A stretch of 64,000 nt of DNA, taken from contig CM049307.1 in assembly GCA_026874595.1 (NCBI GenBank), forward strand, positions 75,616,643 to 75,680,642, written 5' to 3'. Source of the stretch: Sipunculus nudus. Taxonomy: Eukaryota > Annelida > Sipuncula > Golfingiida > Sipunculidae. A program made the position numbers and the translations under genes. This document shows, one piece after another, positions 29,482 through 42,200 of the stretch. Under the pieces are notes generated by a model. That model made no database searches. It was not told the DNA's origin and saw only the letters and a list, made by a program, of their open reading frames with translations. Position 1 is the stretch's first letter. Every line of letters begins with the position of its first letter.

Positions 29482-32400
29482 GGGACTGGAAGAGAATTGC
29501 CAAGGGTGCGAGCACATTGATTTACATCCAATTTGTGCACTTGATGTGACCGGTGACATTAGCTCAGGAAAAGCTCATTAAGTTCATAGCTCATTAAGGC
29601 AAAGCTAACCACTCAGTTCATATTGCGAACTTAAGTTGATTATGGTATAAAAAAAAAAGGCTAGCATGTTTATATTTCATCTACAGTGCTTGTCGCCATG
29701 ATATGGATGATAAACTGAGATGCCTCGGATGAACAGCCAATTCAATGAGAATTATAGCTTGCCTTTAAAGAAAAGTGATTGACAGTTGAGGTTTACCTTG
29801 ATTGGCGAAAGAGAAAGTGGTTAATATTGCATTTATCCTGATTGGCCAAAGATAATTTGATTGAGAGGTGGTATCAATTCTGATTGGCTATAAGATTATT
29901 TGATTGACAGGTGATGGTTCATGTTGTTTTATGCTGGGATCTCTGCCTTGCAGGATTCTGTGGCTGTGCTCTGCACAAAAAAGAGACAAGTGATATATCT
30001 GGAACATGTATCATGTTATTTATACATACTCAGTCCAGCTGTGCAAACTTGCTTAGGTTGTAGTTTTTTACTTCTTATTTTAAAGTTCTTTAGTAATTTT
30101 GAATTTGCATATAATTTAATTACTTCCAGTATGTAATAATTCATGTCAGGCTTTGTTTCGCCAGTTCCATAGTTTAATGTTACAGTTGGCTTGTCTTAGG
30201 GACATTGGGATTTAAAGAATAAGGTCATACACACAAAACAAACATGTAATCGGTATGGTGAATTTTGAATGATAAAAACCCATGTAATTCTGTGCCTCAC
30301 ATTCTATTATTGTATTGAAGGCAGATCATCAGATTATTTTAGTCAATAACTTTTGTGAAACTTAGATGTCAGCCCATAAAGAAAGATTATTTATCCAGAC
30401 TAAACTTAGCTCAAGAATTGTTCTACAAAGCAGCTATACCCAACATAATGGAAATTATATAAACACAATTTACTTTCCTTTCTTTTTTTGTAAAGATTAT
30501 TTTAAAATATCTGTTTTTTTTCCTTTTAATGCCTTATTTTTCAGGCTTATGTTATATAAATTATTGTTTGGAAAAAGCAGTAAAATGATTGTCTCATCTT
30601 GATATAGTTGCCAACCATCAACCTGAACAGTAATCTTCTTTTAAATTTACCAAAAATTATACAAATATCTTACCCCAAAATGTTTCTTTTTATTCTTCAA
30701 AAGTCAGGTTCAAAATTTATTGACTTTAGCATAAAGTAGAAACAAGAAAAGCCCTAAGTACAAGATGTCCTGCAAAGGGGAATTCCAATTTTAACATGCA
30801 TTTACAGGAACATGGAAAATTGATTCATTCCACATGTTCTCTGTGTGCTCTATCAGTAAAGGGGCCTAAGGCTGCTGTATCACCAGCTTTGTCCATTCTG
30901 ATGGTGGAAAAGTCTGGACCTGAATACACAAAAGAATTATTCACCAACCAATCAGGTTGTTTTCATCCATTATCAAATCGAAACGCCTCCTTTCTTTTAA
31001 CAAGTTCATGGTAGGTTAATATGGGTGTTTTGAGTAAACAACTATACTTGGATTCATGCTCTATAATTGTCTTTATAATACACACACATTTGAAATGTGC
31101 CTATCTAATAAATATGATCAGAGCATGTTAATTTTCTGTTGTTTTTTTTTCTGAAAATTCTAGATAGTCCATGAATCTAAATATGGGTAGTTTTTGTATT
31201 TTGTTTCTGATTTAATTTTACTAGGAAATGATTTGCTTCAGTACAAGATTAATTACATAAAGAAAAGTTTATATATATATATGCAATGGTTATTCAGCCG
31301 TGTCCTAGATGAAAAATATATAAATATGTAGTGCAAAAATATCAGAAGCCAGCCATGATACTCAAAGTGTTTAATATGGTCAAACCTAGGTGCTTGCATG
31401 CCATGTCCATATATAAATAAAGGAACCATAATCGTTTAATTTTTTATGACCATCTATATTACTTTGAAATCTGCTGTATAGAATTATACCTAAAATATTG
31501 ATCATGTAAATTCAGTCTCACTTGTGCATCGCCCTGAAAGATCAAGGTAATAGCAGGGTTGTTGACTCTTCATTGCAAAATGTTAAGAATTTAATTCTGA
31601 CAGAATAAGAATATTATAGCTGGATATGACTTCTTTGGATGTGCATACATAATAATTAGTGATCGATTATGCAAAAATGCAATTGATTATGGTAGAAAAT
31701 TACCACTCATCGATATAATCGATGAATTTGCACACCACTAATATACATATATATATATATATATATAAACCATGCTGTAATTAATTTTTTACATGATTAC
31801 CATATTCTGTATTGAAGTTTTCATTTTTGTACCATTAGAGCTCTTCGTTCTGGCTTGTGTGTAGCTGCAGTTGGCCAGGCCTTTTTAACTTCGTTTATGT
31901 GGGAGTTGCGATTATGAGCTCAAAAGCTTCATCGAGTTGATCACCGTGGATTTGTATAGAGAAAATAAAATTATTTTGTTATTGTTGTTCTCAATATCAT
32001 CTTTTTTGTGGATGCAAAATAAACCATGTGTCAGGGTGATGGTAGCTGTGCCACAATACCCCATGCAGTGGCAGGGACAAAATCACTACTGTTAACTGAT
32101 ATTCTATGTAAAATCATTCACTAGATATTTGAAGATACTTTATCTGCACATAATAAATTCAAATGGGAATACAGAAAAGAATATTTCCAAATAAGTTTAA
32201 CTGGTAGACACAAACCACATTGGAAACACAGTCTTCAAAATTTACAAGTATGTTTGAGAAATTGGTTCTGGGAATCTTTTGGCAAAAATGAGAAAAAAAG
32301 ACAACAAGAATGAAATATCTTAAATTGATGTTGTCTAAAGTAGTTGTGAAATTGCACACAAGATGTCACCACTGCATAATTGCCTCGGGTTAACATCCTG

Positions 32401-33017
32401 GGTGTCCTGGACCAGCTATTTGATGTCCAGAGCCTGAACAGAGGATGCCCATGTATGTATAAATTATAAACAGGAACAACAAGATAAAATCAAGGACATT
32501 TTTATTAAATCAATCATCAACAAGTATAAAGATAACATTATTCTTATGGTTCAGTACTTGAACCAGTATACAGAAGTAAGTTCACGCCATTCAACATTGA
32601 CTTAACAGTATATTTCTAGAGGCAGGTGGGAGAGATTGGTAACTTTTTATCCACTCGGTATAAAATGATATACTCCTTACATTCCTGTTAATTAAAATTT
32701 TTTTAGCCTTTTTTACTGTCCCAGGAAGTCTGTAACAAGTTCTTCAAATATTATATTAAATATATTATTAAATATAATATTAAAACTAAATAGTGGCAAC
32801 ACTACCTGGTGAACAAATAACTGCACAATGTCTGGTATTACACTGAAAGTACTTTGAAGTATTAGTTGCAGTATTTGTGTCAACTCAAAATACACAAACT
32901 TTGGTTTGTATTTAGTCTGATATCTCTGCTCATTTTAGAACCATCAAAGATTGGAGTCCAGGTTTCCAAAATGAAATATATTTAGCTGCATTAAATCTGT
33001 TATTAACTTAATTGGTT
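29482..33017. other. Region between the convergent UBFD1 and NRDE2 stop codons
   Basis: About 3.5 kb holding both 3' untranslated regions. Short repeats of 'attgg..aaag' with TTGATTGA around 29760-29910 and a (TA)n run at 31740-31770 are visible. An AATAAA followed by a T/GT-rich stretch at about 31964 could be a UBFD1 poly(A) signal, but this is weak. No ORF here resembles a protein. Confidence 0.4.
32501..32506 (-). terminator. Candidate NRDE2 poly(A) signal
   Basis: TTTATT on the plus strand is AATAAA on the minus strand, about 510 bases after the NRDE2 stop. It is followed on the minus strand by a T/GT-rich ATTTTATCTTGTTGTTCC stretch, as expected for a cleavage site. Not proven. Confidence 0.4.
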
Positions 33018-33278
33018 TTAATTCTCAAGTTCCACACCAGGTGTCTCTCCATCATCTAGTGTCGTGTCCCCCTCCTCTTTGATGCTTTCCATCAGGAGCT
33101 CGAGCTCCTCTATCGGTGTTCTCAGTCTGACCTCTTTCTCTGTCATGAGATCCATCATGGCTGACAGCTGGTCCGGGAAGTGTTTAACAGCGTCTACATA
33201 CAGAGCTTTGGCCCAAGGACAGCAGTGCAATGCACGAAATAACACACTTCTGGCCCTGTTGGGGTTTCCTTGATCAAC
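33018..33278 (-). CDS. NRDE2: NRDE2 coding exon 9 (last)
   Basis: Encodes VDQGNPNRARSVLFRALHCC, PWAKALYVDAVKHFPDQLSA, MMDLMTEKEVRLRTPIEELE and an acidic tail ending VELEN and TAA. This is the conserved NRDE2 C-terminus plus a ~20-residue acidic extension. Acceptor TATTGCAG. Confidence 0.95.
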   Translation of the reverse strand, partial: VDQGNPNRARSVLFRALHCCPWAKALYVDAVKHFPDQLSAMMDLMTEKEVRLRTPIEELELLMESIKEEGDTTLDDGETPGVELEN

Positions 33279-36200
33279 CTGCAATAACAGACACAGTGTA
33301 AGGTACACAGTCACTTACCACAATGGGTATTGTCTTCCACTTTCAGCTCATTTTGACCAAACATAAAGAGCTTTGTTCGGAAACCACCCAAGTTCACAGG
33401 CTCAATGCATCTTTTCACTTAATTTAAATTTCCTGTTTTGGTTCTGTATATTGATAAATAGGTCTAAGTGTGTCTATTTACAATAACAAGACCTCGTGGC
33501 TGAAGGTATAATACTGCACAAACATGAACACATGCAATCAAGGAAGCAAGATGTACTGGTCATGAATCACAAATAGACTTTTCACTTTTGGTCATTATAT
33601 TTATGTATGAGACTGGTGCAGGACATTTTGGTTGTTTTTTTTCTGCCACTGACCAAGCCCAGTGCAAGTTTATTTCTACAGTTTATAGACATATGGAAAT
33701 GGTTTCAGATTTAAACCTTGGCAGATACTATTATATTTCCCTGAGAGAACACACTGTAACTCATGTATACCTTATATGCCTAGTAAAAGAATGAGCACAT
33801 TAAATAGACTGAAACACTGAAAAACTTTTCATTTCTGTACCTTTCTTGTAACTTCTTTTGACTGCATGAGTACTAATTAAATTCATTGTTAATTAACTGG
33901 ATAATATTTGAACATATCTTTTTTATAAATAACTGTTTGAGTTCATCTAGTTATAAAGTATTTTTTATTTTACATGGATTTTACAAATAGTTACTATAAC
34001 TAAGGCTGCCAGCCTCTCCATGAGTGGATTTTTTCTGCAGTGCAATGGCGTAGCATTGGCATTGCTTGGCGCTGTAAATAACCCGTGTGGAAACCCATGT
34101 ACATGAAGCCTTCAAGAATAAAACACTAAAGTGATTCTAACTGCCAACACAACGCCATCACAACACAGAAAAATCGCCGCGGCACTCTCCATGGCTCTGG
34201 TGGTAGGGTCCCAAGTGTCCAGAGGTGGAGGTAACTGAAGAACCCAGAGAAAACCAATGACCTCGGACAGACCACTACCACTGGTTTTGTTGGGCCACTA
34301 CAACCCACACCGTGGATTGAACCCAGGAAACTGTACCTGGTCGAAAGGGACCAAGGCTCATAACAGGACAAGTAACAGTCATGTGGCTAGGTCGAAGCAC
34401 CCAGACTCCCAGAGGCATCAGGCAAGGTGGACAGGCTCAGGCTCCCAGGTTTTGGGGATGCCCTGAAAGGCTGAACAGGAGGGCTGGGCTGTGCCAAACT
34501 CCTGCTGTGCTGGAGATTACCAACAATAGTATCATCAGCTGAAGAGGCAAGACTATGGCATAAAAACCTTAGTCTTCATCTGAGCGGTCTAATGGTCTAA
34601 CCTGGGTCACCGGCACAGAGAGTGGAGCCTTTTACCCCTTACAATAACTGCCAAGGCCCCAACACTTGAAATTCAACACTTGCCTAGAAAAGCACTCAAT
34701 CAGGTGACTGAAAAAAAAAATATAACTTTTAAAAGACAGCTATCAATAGACAACAGAGGAAAAAGGTCATCATGACTTACATGCAGCTTTACTTTAAATA
34801 TTGAAAGAAAAACTTTTTTTATTGCTTTTCAAATTCAAAGAAATTGTCTTTTGTATGTCTGGTATTATCATACATCTGTTTGTGGATGTTTGGTGGTTCA
34901 TCAACATTTATGCCAAACCAGTACATTTACACCTAAAGGATACTCTTATTGAATAATATGTCATACTGCGCTCTCACTTTAAAAGGTCTTATTGCACTCT
35001 CTTATTGCACTCCCACCCCAGTGAGCATGGGCCATTGTGCCATCAGTGTTAAAACAAAATGTAACATTGGCTCTCAGATACTCTATACTGGGTTCATCAG
35101 TGATTTATTTCCAGCCTGGCTGCAGTCAGGGACATTGCTATGATAAAATAGCTTTAATGTCATAATAAGTGGATGGAGCGGGAACAAAATGGGGAGCTGA
35201 ATATGACCAAATATTTGATAACAGGAAGGAGCACAAAAAGCACTTTGTGGCACAATTCTTCAAGTGAAAACTGTTTGTTTTAAAATGTTCTTTGTTATAA
35301 GTCATATACACAGAACAACAGAGCTGCAAACCTCAAACTGTATGTATATTCTCCAGAGGAGTACACAGTGTGAAGCCTGGCCATGCTGACTCCCCCTCTC
35401 TAACCACGATCTCACATAATGGCTGATCCTTGTCTCTGTCCCTGGTCTGCTGCCTGAATGGTCAAAATGATATACAACTCATTAATTAACATAAACCTAT
35501 GATACATCCTGTTTGTTGAGAACATCTTAAAATTTGTAAATGCAACATGACAAAACCCAGAAAATTACAATTTTTAAGATCACATATAAAACTGAAAATC
35601 AATAACATAAAATTTTTGCTAGCAATGGTTGAAAACAGTAATTATTTAGCTATTTATTTTTTAAGGTACATTACACTTTTTATACATCTCAAAATACAGG
35701 CTCAATATCTGCATTCATTATTTCTATTGAATTATATGAATAATCAAAGTTGCAGACTTAATCTTTTTTTAAGTTATACAAAAAATGTCAATGAAAGAAC
35801 ATACATGACCTGAAAGAACTAATCTTTTTTGCTTTGATACCTACCACTGAAGCTGCTGTACTTGGTTTCACCTTGACTGTAGAAATTCTTGAGACTGGCC
35901 ATCCTGCGGAGTTCTGAATAAACTGCCAACAAGTAGACTAAGGGAGAACTATCAGGTTTTGTGTTCTTCCTGAAGTAGGCTCGAAGTCTGCCTGCTATAT
36001 TAGCTTGGCTTTCCATGTTGATGAAGGCATGCAGAAAGAATGCACTTTCTGGGTATTCCACCAACGCCTGCTGTAAAGGTACCCGTAGTAAACTTAATGA
36101 TGCTACAGCACTGTTCAGGTGGTGCTGCAGCAGCACTATATGGCATTCCGTCAAGATTTCACACAAGTCTCTCTTTGCACTAAAAGTCCAAGGCAAATTA

Positions 36201-39200
36201 AAAGAAGAGTCTGGTTGTTTTGTATGAGTCCCTTTTCGACTAGACAACAATTGCTGAAAAATGGCACCTGCTGCACTGACACCTACTGTCAGATACTGGA
36301 ACCATGCGAAGCATACTGTCAAATGCAGCAGCTGAGATCCTTGGTATTGGAGAAGCAGCTCATCCTCATCTTCTCTGTCATCTGCAGCTTTCTGTATCAA
36401 CTCATCCAGTCTTTCTTGAAACACTTTCCTCACCCTGAGCTCAGAGGCTGGGCTGATGGCTTTCTGATCAGGACTATATTTTTCTTTTAAAGCTAAGCTT
36501 TTGAGTACATACAATACTCGGACAACATCTTGATTTGCAGGGTGACAACTTGGTCCAACAATTTTTCTGTCTGCTATGATGAGTTCTGTGTAAGTCCTGT
36601 ACAGGCTGTAAGCTTCAGTCACTGTATTATGTTCAGTGCTGTTCAGTGCGTCCTGCCCAAACATAGCCATGGCTGTATCTAACACCCTGTAGGCTTCTTC
36701 AGTATTCCCAGCACTGTGCTCGATTTTAGCGAACGTCTCCCACAACAACAAACAGTTCCTATTCTGCTCCTCTTTCAACAGATTCTTTGCGTACTTTCTC
36801 AGCTCTTTCCACTGACCTTTGACCTTTCCACCTTCCTTGGCATTAGCCTGAACTTTATGCAACCGATACTTGAGGCATATCACATCCAAGATTTTCCTGT
36901 GTTTAAATTTTAGTCTTGGTTTGAGAACATCCAACATATTGTCAAGAAAGTTAGACTGCATTTCAGCATCCATACTGAATGCTTCGCAACCATTAACGTA
37001 CTGTTCACCTATCCCACAATCCCTCAGTGATTCGTAAGAAGTCCTGTATGATGATCCTGCTGGGATTATACTAAGCATTTCAAGGAAGTTATGCAGCAAC
37101 CTAAACTGGTCTGTAGGAGAAGAGACCACAAACAGACAGGAAGTGATGTCATCAAACAGAACCAGTCTCTCAGGATCCTCACAGTCCTCTTCTGTTTGCC
37201 CTTCTTCCTCATCTGGTTTCCATGGAAACCAATGCCAGTGCGTTCTTGATGTTTCCAGAGCATGCCAGCACTTGCCTAGGTCTTTACCTAGAGTACTGAG
37301 GAGGTCTTCCTCAATTTTCTCCTCTTTTTCTGTAAAATTGTTCAAATGAGAACAGTATGGTAATTTTTATGTTAGAGTTATTGTCTACTTGTGATTGTAT
37401 CTATAGAGCAAGGGATGATATAATCATGGTTGATTAGTTACTTTTCAATTATTTGAATTTCTGGAATGTATGTATGTCTGGACCTAGGACCAATTTAATA
37501 TTCATCAGAAACTTAACACAAGTATAATATATATGAGCAGAGTCTTGCAGCATTCAGTGTCCAGTTGTGTGCTAAATAGTAGGCTGCAATCAGGACTGTA
37601 TGTTCAATGGTAGATTTTGTACCACCCAAACACCATATATGTTAGAGTGGAAGTGACTGATGTATTAATTAATTAAGTAATTATGATGAACAGGACTCCT
37701 CATACCACTATTGGTATTGGTGCTAGGTATGTGATGGGCACTGTAGTTGGCTTTTCATCTGTTATGGATCCTCATAAAAGGGAGATTATCATGCAAATTA
37801 AATCCTCCAGGTATGATAAAATCTCCATCAAGTCATTTATACTTTAGTTTATAGCCTCATCTGCTTCTTTCTTTTGCACGTTATCCAAGTCAAGATATTG
37901 GATGTACATCTTAAATAATTCATACAATAATGGATTTACTTAGTGTACATTAAATGTATGGTAAGATAACAACAATGGAATTCTCACTTTATGGTAAAAA
38001 GTGAATTTAACCCTGTAAATATGAAGCTGACCAATATAACAGTTTTGTACTTAACCCAATGAAATGATGGAAGCATAATGCTGAATTTGGCAGCAGGCAG
38101 TACAGTTAGTTCCCTGGTTCAGTTAATCAGTCTGACTCACCTTTAGAACTGAATGGTTTGCTGGGCTTGGCTTGCTGACTCAGCACCCATTGGTCAAATC
38201 CCTGACACATTGGTTCACCAACACGAGGTGCAGAGCTATCCCAGAATGCCTCTAGAGCCTGCAGCTTCTGTTTCCATGGCGATGCTTTCAGGGAGCTTGG
38301 ACAGCAGATGTTAACCTCCAGCATGGCCTGATACAGGGATACAGCCTTCTCTGTGTGGCCGGCTTGACATAAACACTGACACAGCTGGGAAAATAATGCT
38401 GAAAGACAGATCTATAAGTCATAAATAACACCAAAAAATTGTACCATGGGAATTTTGCAATATACCTGTTAGGCCTTTTTTTTAAAATAAGCAACAAATA
38501 AGGAATCATGCAGAGGCCTACAACAATCGAATTATAACCTAATCAAAAACAAAAATCCTGTAACTCCTTTATAAATTATGCAATAAAATCAATATCTGAC
38601 AAAATAGTCTATTTTTCATGACAGGGATGAAGGTCATGGTCAATGAACACTCAAACACCACAAACAAAGATATGCATTTTAGAACTGGTGATTGGTTGTT
38701 TGCTGTCACAAATATTCCAACAAAACGTTACTGTCAAATGAGGTGGGGAACCCAAGGGAGATGCAATGTCACATAACCACAAGAACCATCCTTGTTGTGA
38801 AGTGTTTCACCTCATGTAAGGCTATTTGACCATCATTCACTCTAGTTAACTGCCTGATAATATTTTCTTTCTATGTTCCACAGGTTAACAATTATACTGA
38901 TCTTGTGTTTTTTGAACAGTTCTGCTTAATGTAATGAAAATCTCAAATGGTAAACTTAAAAAAAAAACACAATAACTTAAAACAACACCCTACTGCTGGA
39001 ATTATGCATGTCTTCTATCAAGTTTTATATTATCTGATATTTCATATTAAAAGCCATCTTTAAAAAATTGCATCATTGAACAAATATGATCTGCATGTAG
39101 TGTATCAAACATACAAATAGAAAGTGCTATGGTATAAAGCCTTGGTACTCACTTATCATTTCAGTTTTGGTTCCAGGCAGGCACGGATGTGACTTCATGG

Positions 39201-42200
39201 TCCCATCAGCTAATGCTTGTAATGTTGAGAAGCACTTACTGTAACTCTTGATTAAGCTGGATACTGTGAACTTTTTGAACTGATTCTGCATGAATAATAA
39301 ATACTGCTGCCAGAGATTCACATCATTTGCATGAACAAAAACCATCTGGGACCACTCTTTGGTCAGCTGATCACTATCCAATAATCCTTGGCAGACCTGC
39401 AACTGAAAAAGCTTCAGCGGTATACTGCTGGGATTGTTTTCCATGGCACGTTTCAAAATGGCCGATTTGATCTCTGCAGCAGCCTTCTCTGACTGTTTTT
39501 GCGTGCTGCCCAGAGTGATGTCATCTTGTAGCTTCACTAACGCAATCCAGCTCTCCACATCCTGTGGATTTTGTCGTAACAATTTATTCAGCTGCTCTGC
39601 TTTCACCTGAACAGGACTGCACGTTACTGTGACAGAGTCTGTAGATACATCACATGTTAATGCTTGCTTTCCCTGTAGATACTGCTCTGTAGCAGAATCG
39701 TAGATACCAAGAGGATTTGTCTCTGTCAAAGTGACAGAGCACCCAGATGGATCCTTAACAGAAATAAAGCTTGATAAATGCTCCTTTTCTGAAACATGAC
39801 TGTTTTCTGTTGTCTTTTTGGGCCTTGCTGCTTCAGACTCTAACATGTGCTGTTTTAGGTTCTTTTTTGAGAAATACCTTTTAGTCCTCAATTCTTCTTT
39901 TCTATGCTTATTGGTTCTGTCAAAGTACAGAGGTTCATGTTTTGCCAGTAAGCCAAGGCAAGAATGGCCAACACTATAATGTCTGGCAATGTGCTGTTTG
40001 TATAAACCATCATACAAACGGTTGTTTGGGTCAGATTTTCTGTCCAATCGGAAAGCATCTGCTGCCTCCAGTCCAGGTATTTCCTCAATGAAAACCTTTC
40101 CAATGGATTCTTTCACCAGAGCTGCTTGTGCTGGTTCCTTCAAACTACAATCAGTTGAGCTACATGTAATGTAGGTCAGAACACAAAACAGTGACTAGCA
40201 TATATATTTCATGAGGTTATGAGTTACCCATGATAAACTAAGAAACATTTTAATTTAAATAGGAATATAAACACATTTCAAATATATTTAAATTGTGAAC
40301 AAAATGTGGGTTTGTGTGAGATACTGGATTGAAAATTTGTTCCTACCACAGGACGTGTGCCACCAAATTTCAGAACCGACAGAAATCAAATACTGAAAGC
40401 AGGCAGCTTTTGTGGTATTCCTTACATAGCAGAACCTTTACAGTCCAAATATTTCTAGTTTATGGCTTTGATTACGGCAGGTTAAATTATTGTCAGCAAA
40501 TCATAACAAACATGAGAATCATTAATATTATAATATTGGTGTAATTTATCATCTTATAAATCATGATTACTAACACCTTACACAATTAATTTAAAAATGT
40601 TCAAAAGTGGAGAGCACTAGCTTCAATTTTAAACATTTTCATCTAACCTTGTGGATGTATCAGATGCTGGGTCAGGAGAATGATGTCTGTGTTTATCCTT
40701 TTTATGTTTATTTTTCTTCTTTTTTCTCTTTTTCCTGGACCTATCAGGATCACTTTCATCATCTACAGAGAAGTATAATCAAAAGTGTTATACAGATATT
40801 ACAAAATCTTCAGTAACATTCAGGGAACTTTAAATGATTTTTAAGTATTAAGTAATTATCTAGACTTCAAAACATAAAACTCTCCGAGCAGGGAATACAG
40901 AATACCTAATGCACCCTTAACAGCAAAGAAAAGAAAAATTATTCAAATATTTTTCTGCTGATAAACCATCTCAAAATAAAGTATTAGTATTGTGTAGCTG
41001 GAACCAAACCTAGAAAATAGTAATACATGGTATCTGAGGAAAAATTTAATATCACTGGTCATGAACAGGCTGAAAAGTTATTGTCTCACAATCATGATCT
41101 GAAAAATGCATATAACACTGCAAAGCTGAACTTACTTTTTTCAGATATTTTGAATTAAATAGTGAAGGGCCACCTCATATAAGTAATAAATCTTAGATAT
41201 GCATGTTATATAACAAAGAAAAAACATTCACAGCATAGTGGGGAGAATGAGATATAATATCTCAAACTTCCTCTGCTGAGCTGAAAATAGATCTTGACAG
41301 ATTTACTCATCCAGAACATGACTGACACAATACAATTTTAATTTACATTACCAGAAACTGCTTCATCATTCCTGTGCTTTGTATCTTTTGATCTTTTATG
41401 CCGCTTTGTTTGAGGATAATCTTTCCTGTAAAGAAATCAATGTGAAAGTATCATAAAAAGTATGGTTTGAGACCAAAGAATAAGAATTTAATTTAGTTTT
41501 CCAAATTATTTGATGATTAATATGGCCAAAGGTTGTATGATATATAAGCCTTCTTAGGGAGCTGAATGGTGAAAATAATCAGGAAAGAATTTCTTTATGA
41601 ATATCTTATTTTCTGTAATCTGATCACATGGTCAGTGGAATTTGTAATTAGATCCTAACCATTTGAATATTTAAAAAAAAATGCTGCATAAATCAATACT
41701 AATCTACTGGCTGCTTATTTCTGATACTTAATTATAATAACAACACCTTAATCCTTATCTTAAATTTATATGAAGAAATGGATGTCAACATAAAATTGAA
41801 TGAAATTAAGTTATGTATATAAACTTTGCCTGTGTTCTTATAAAGAACTCACAGGTTTTCCTTCATGATAACTAGAAACAATATCAAACCTATTTGATTG
41901 TGGCAATAATCCAAAGTCACTTTGTACTTTTAAATAATATCAAATAGGGTCTAGGCTTAAAGGCAAAAAAGAGGAAGAGAAAGGAAAAAAGCAGGAAAGA
42001 CAGAATAAATTCAGAAAGGCAGAAGAAATCATGAAAAAAAAAAGGAAGACAGAAAGGAAGGAAAAATTATTTTTTTGTGAGTGTTTGTGTGTAATTGCAT
42101 TAATACATGTGAGCTCTATGAGTTTTTTGTGAGTGCATACCTAGTTGTTTCTGCCTCTACTTGTACCACCAGATCTGGTTTAAAACTCTGGTTGCTCAGC

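Noticed and set aside
29292-29549. 85-codon plus-strand ORF over exon 8
   Set aside because: Frame-shifted reading through the decoy acceptor repeats and exon 8; the conserved UBFD1 C-terminus is in the other frame.
34126-34371. 81-codon minus-strand ORF in NRDE2 intron 8
   Set aside because: No conservation with NRDE2, wrong place for an exon with the known phases; more likely part of a repeat.
35138-35340. Reading of NRDE2 exon 8 in the frame ending ...PLENIHTV and stop
   Set aside because: This frame comes from the alternative exon 7 donor. The other frame gives the conserved LLWRIYIQFE and joins exon 9 in phase.
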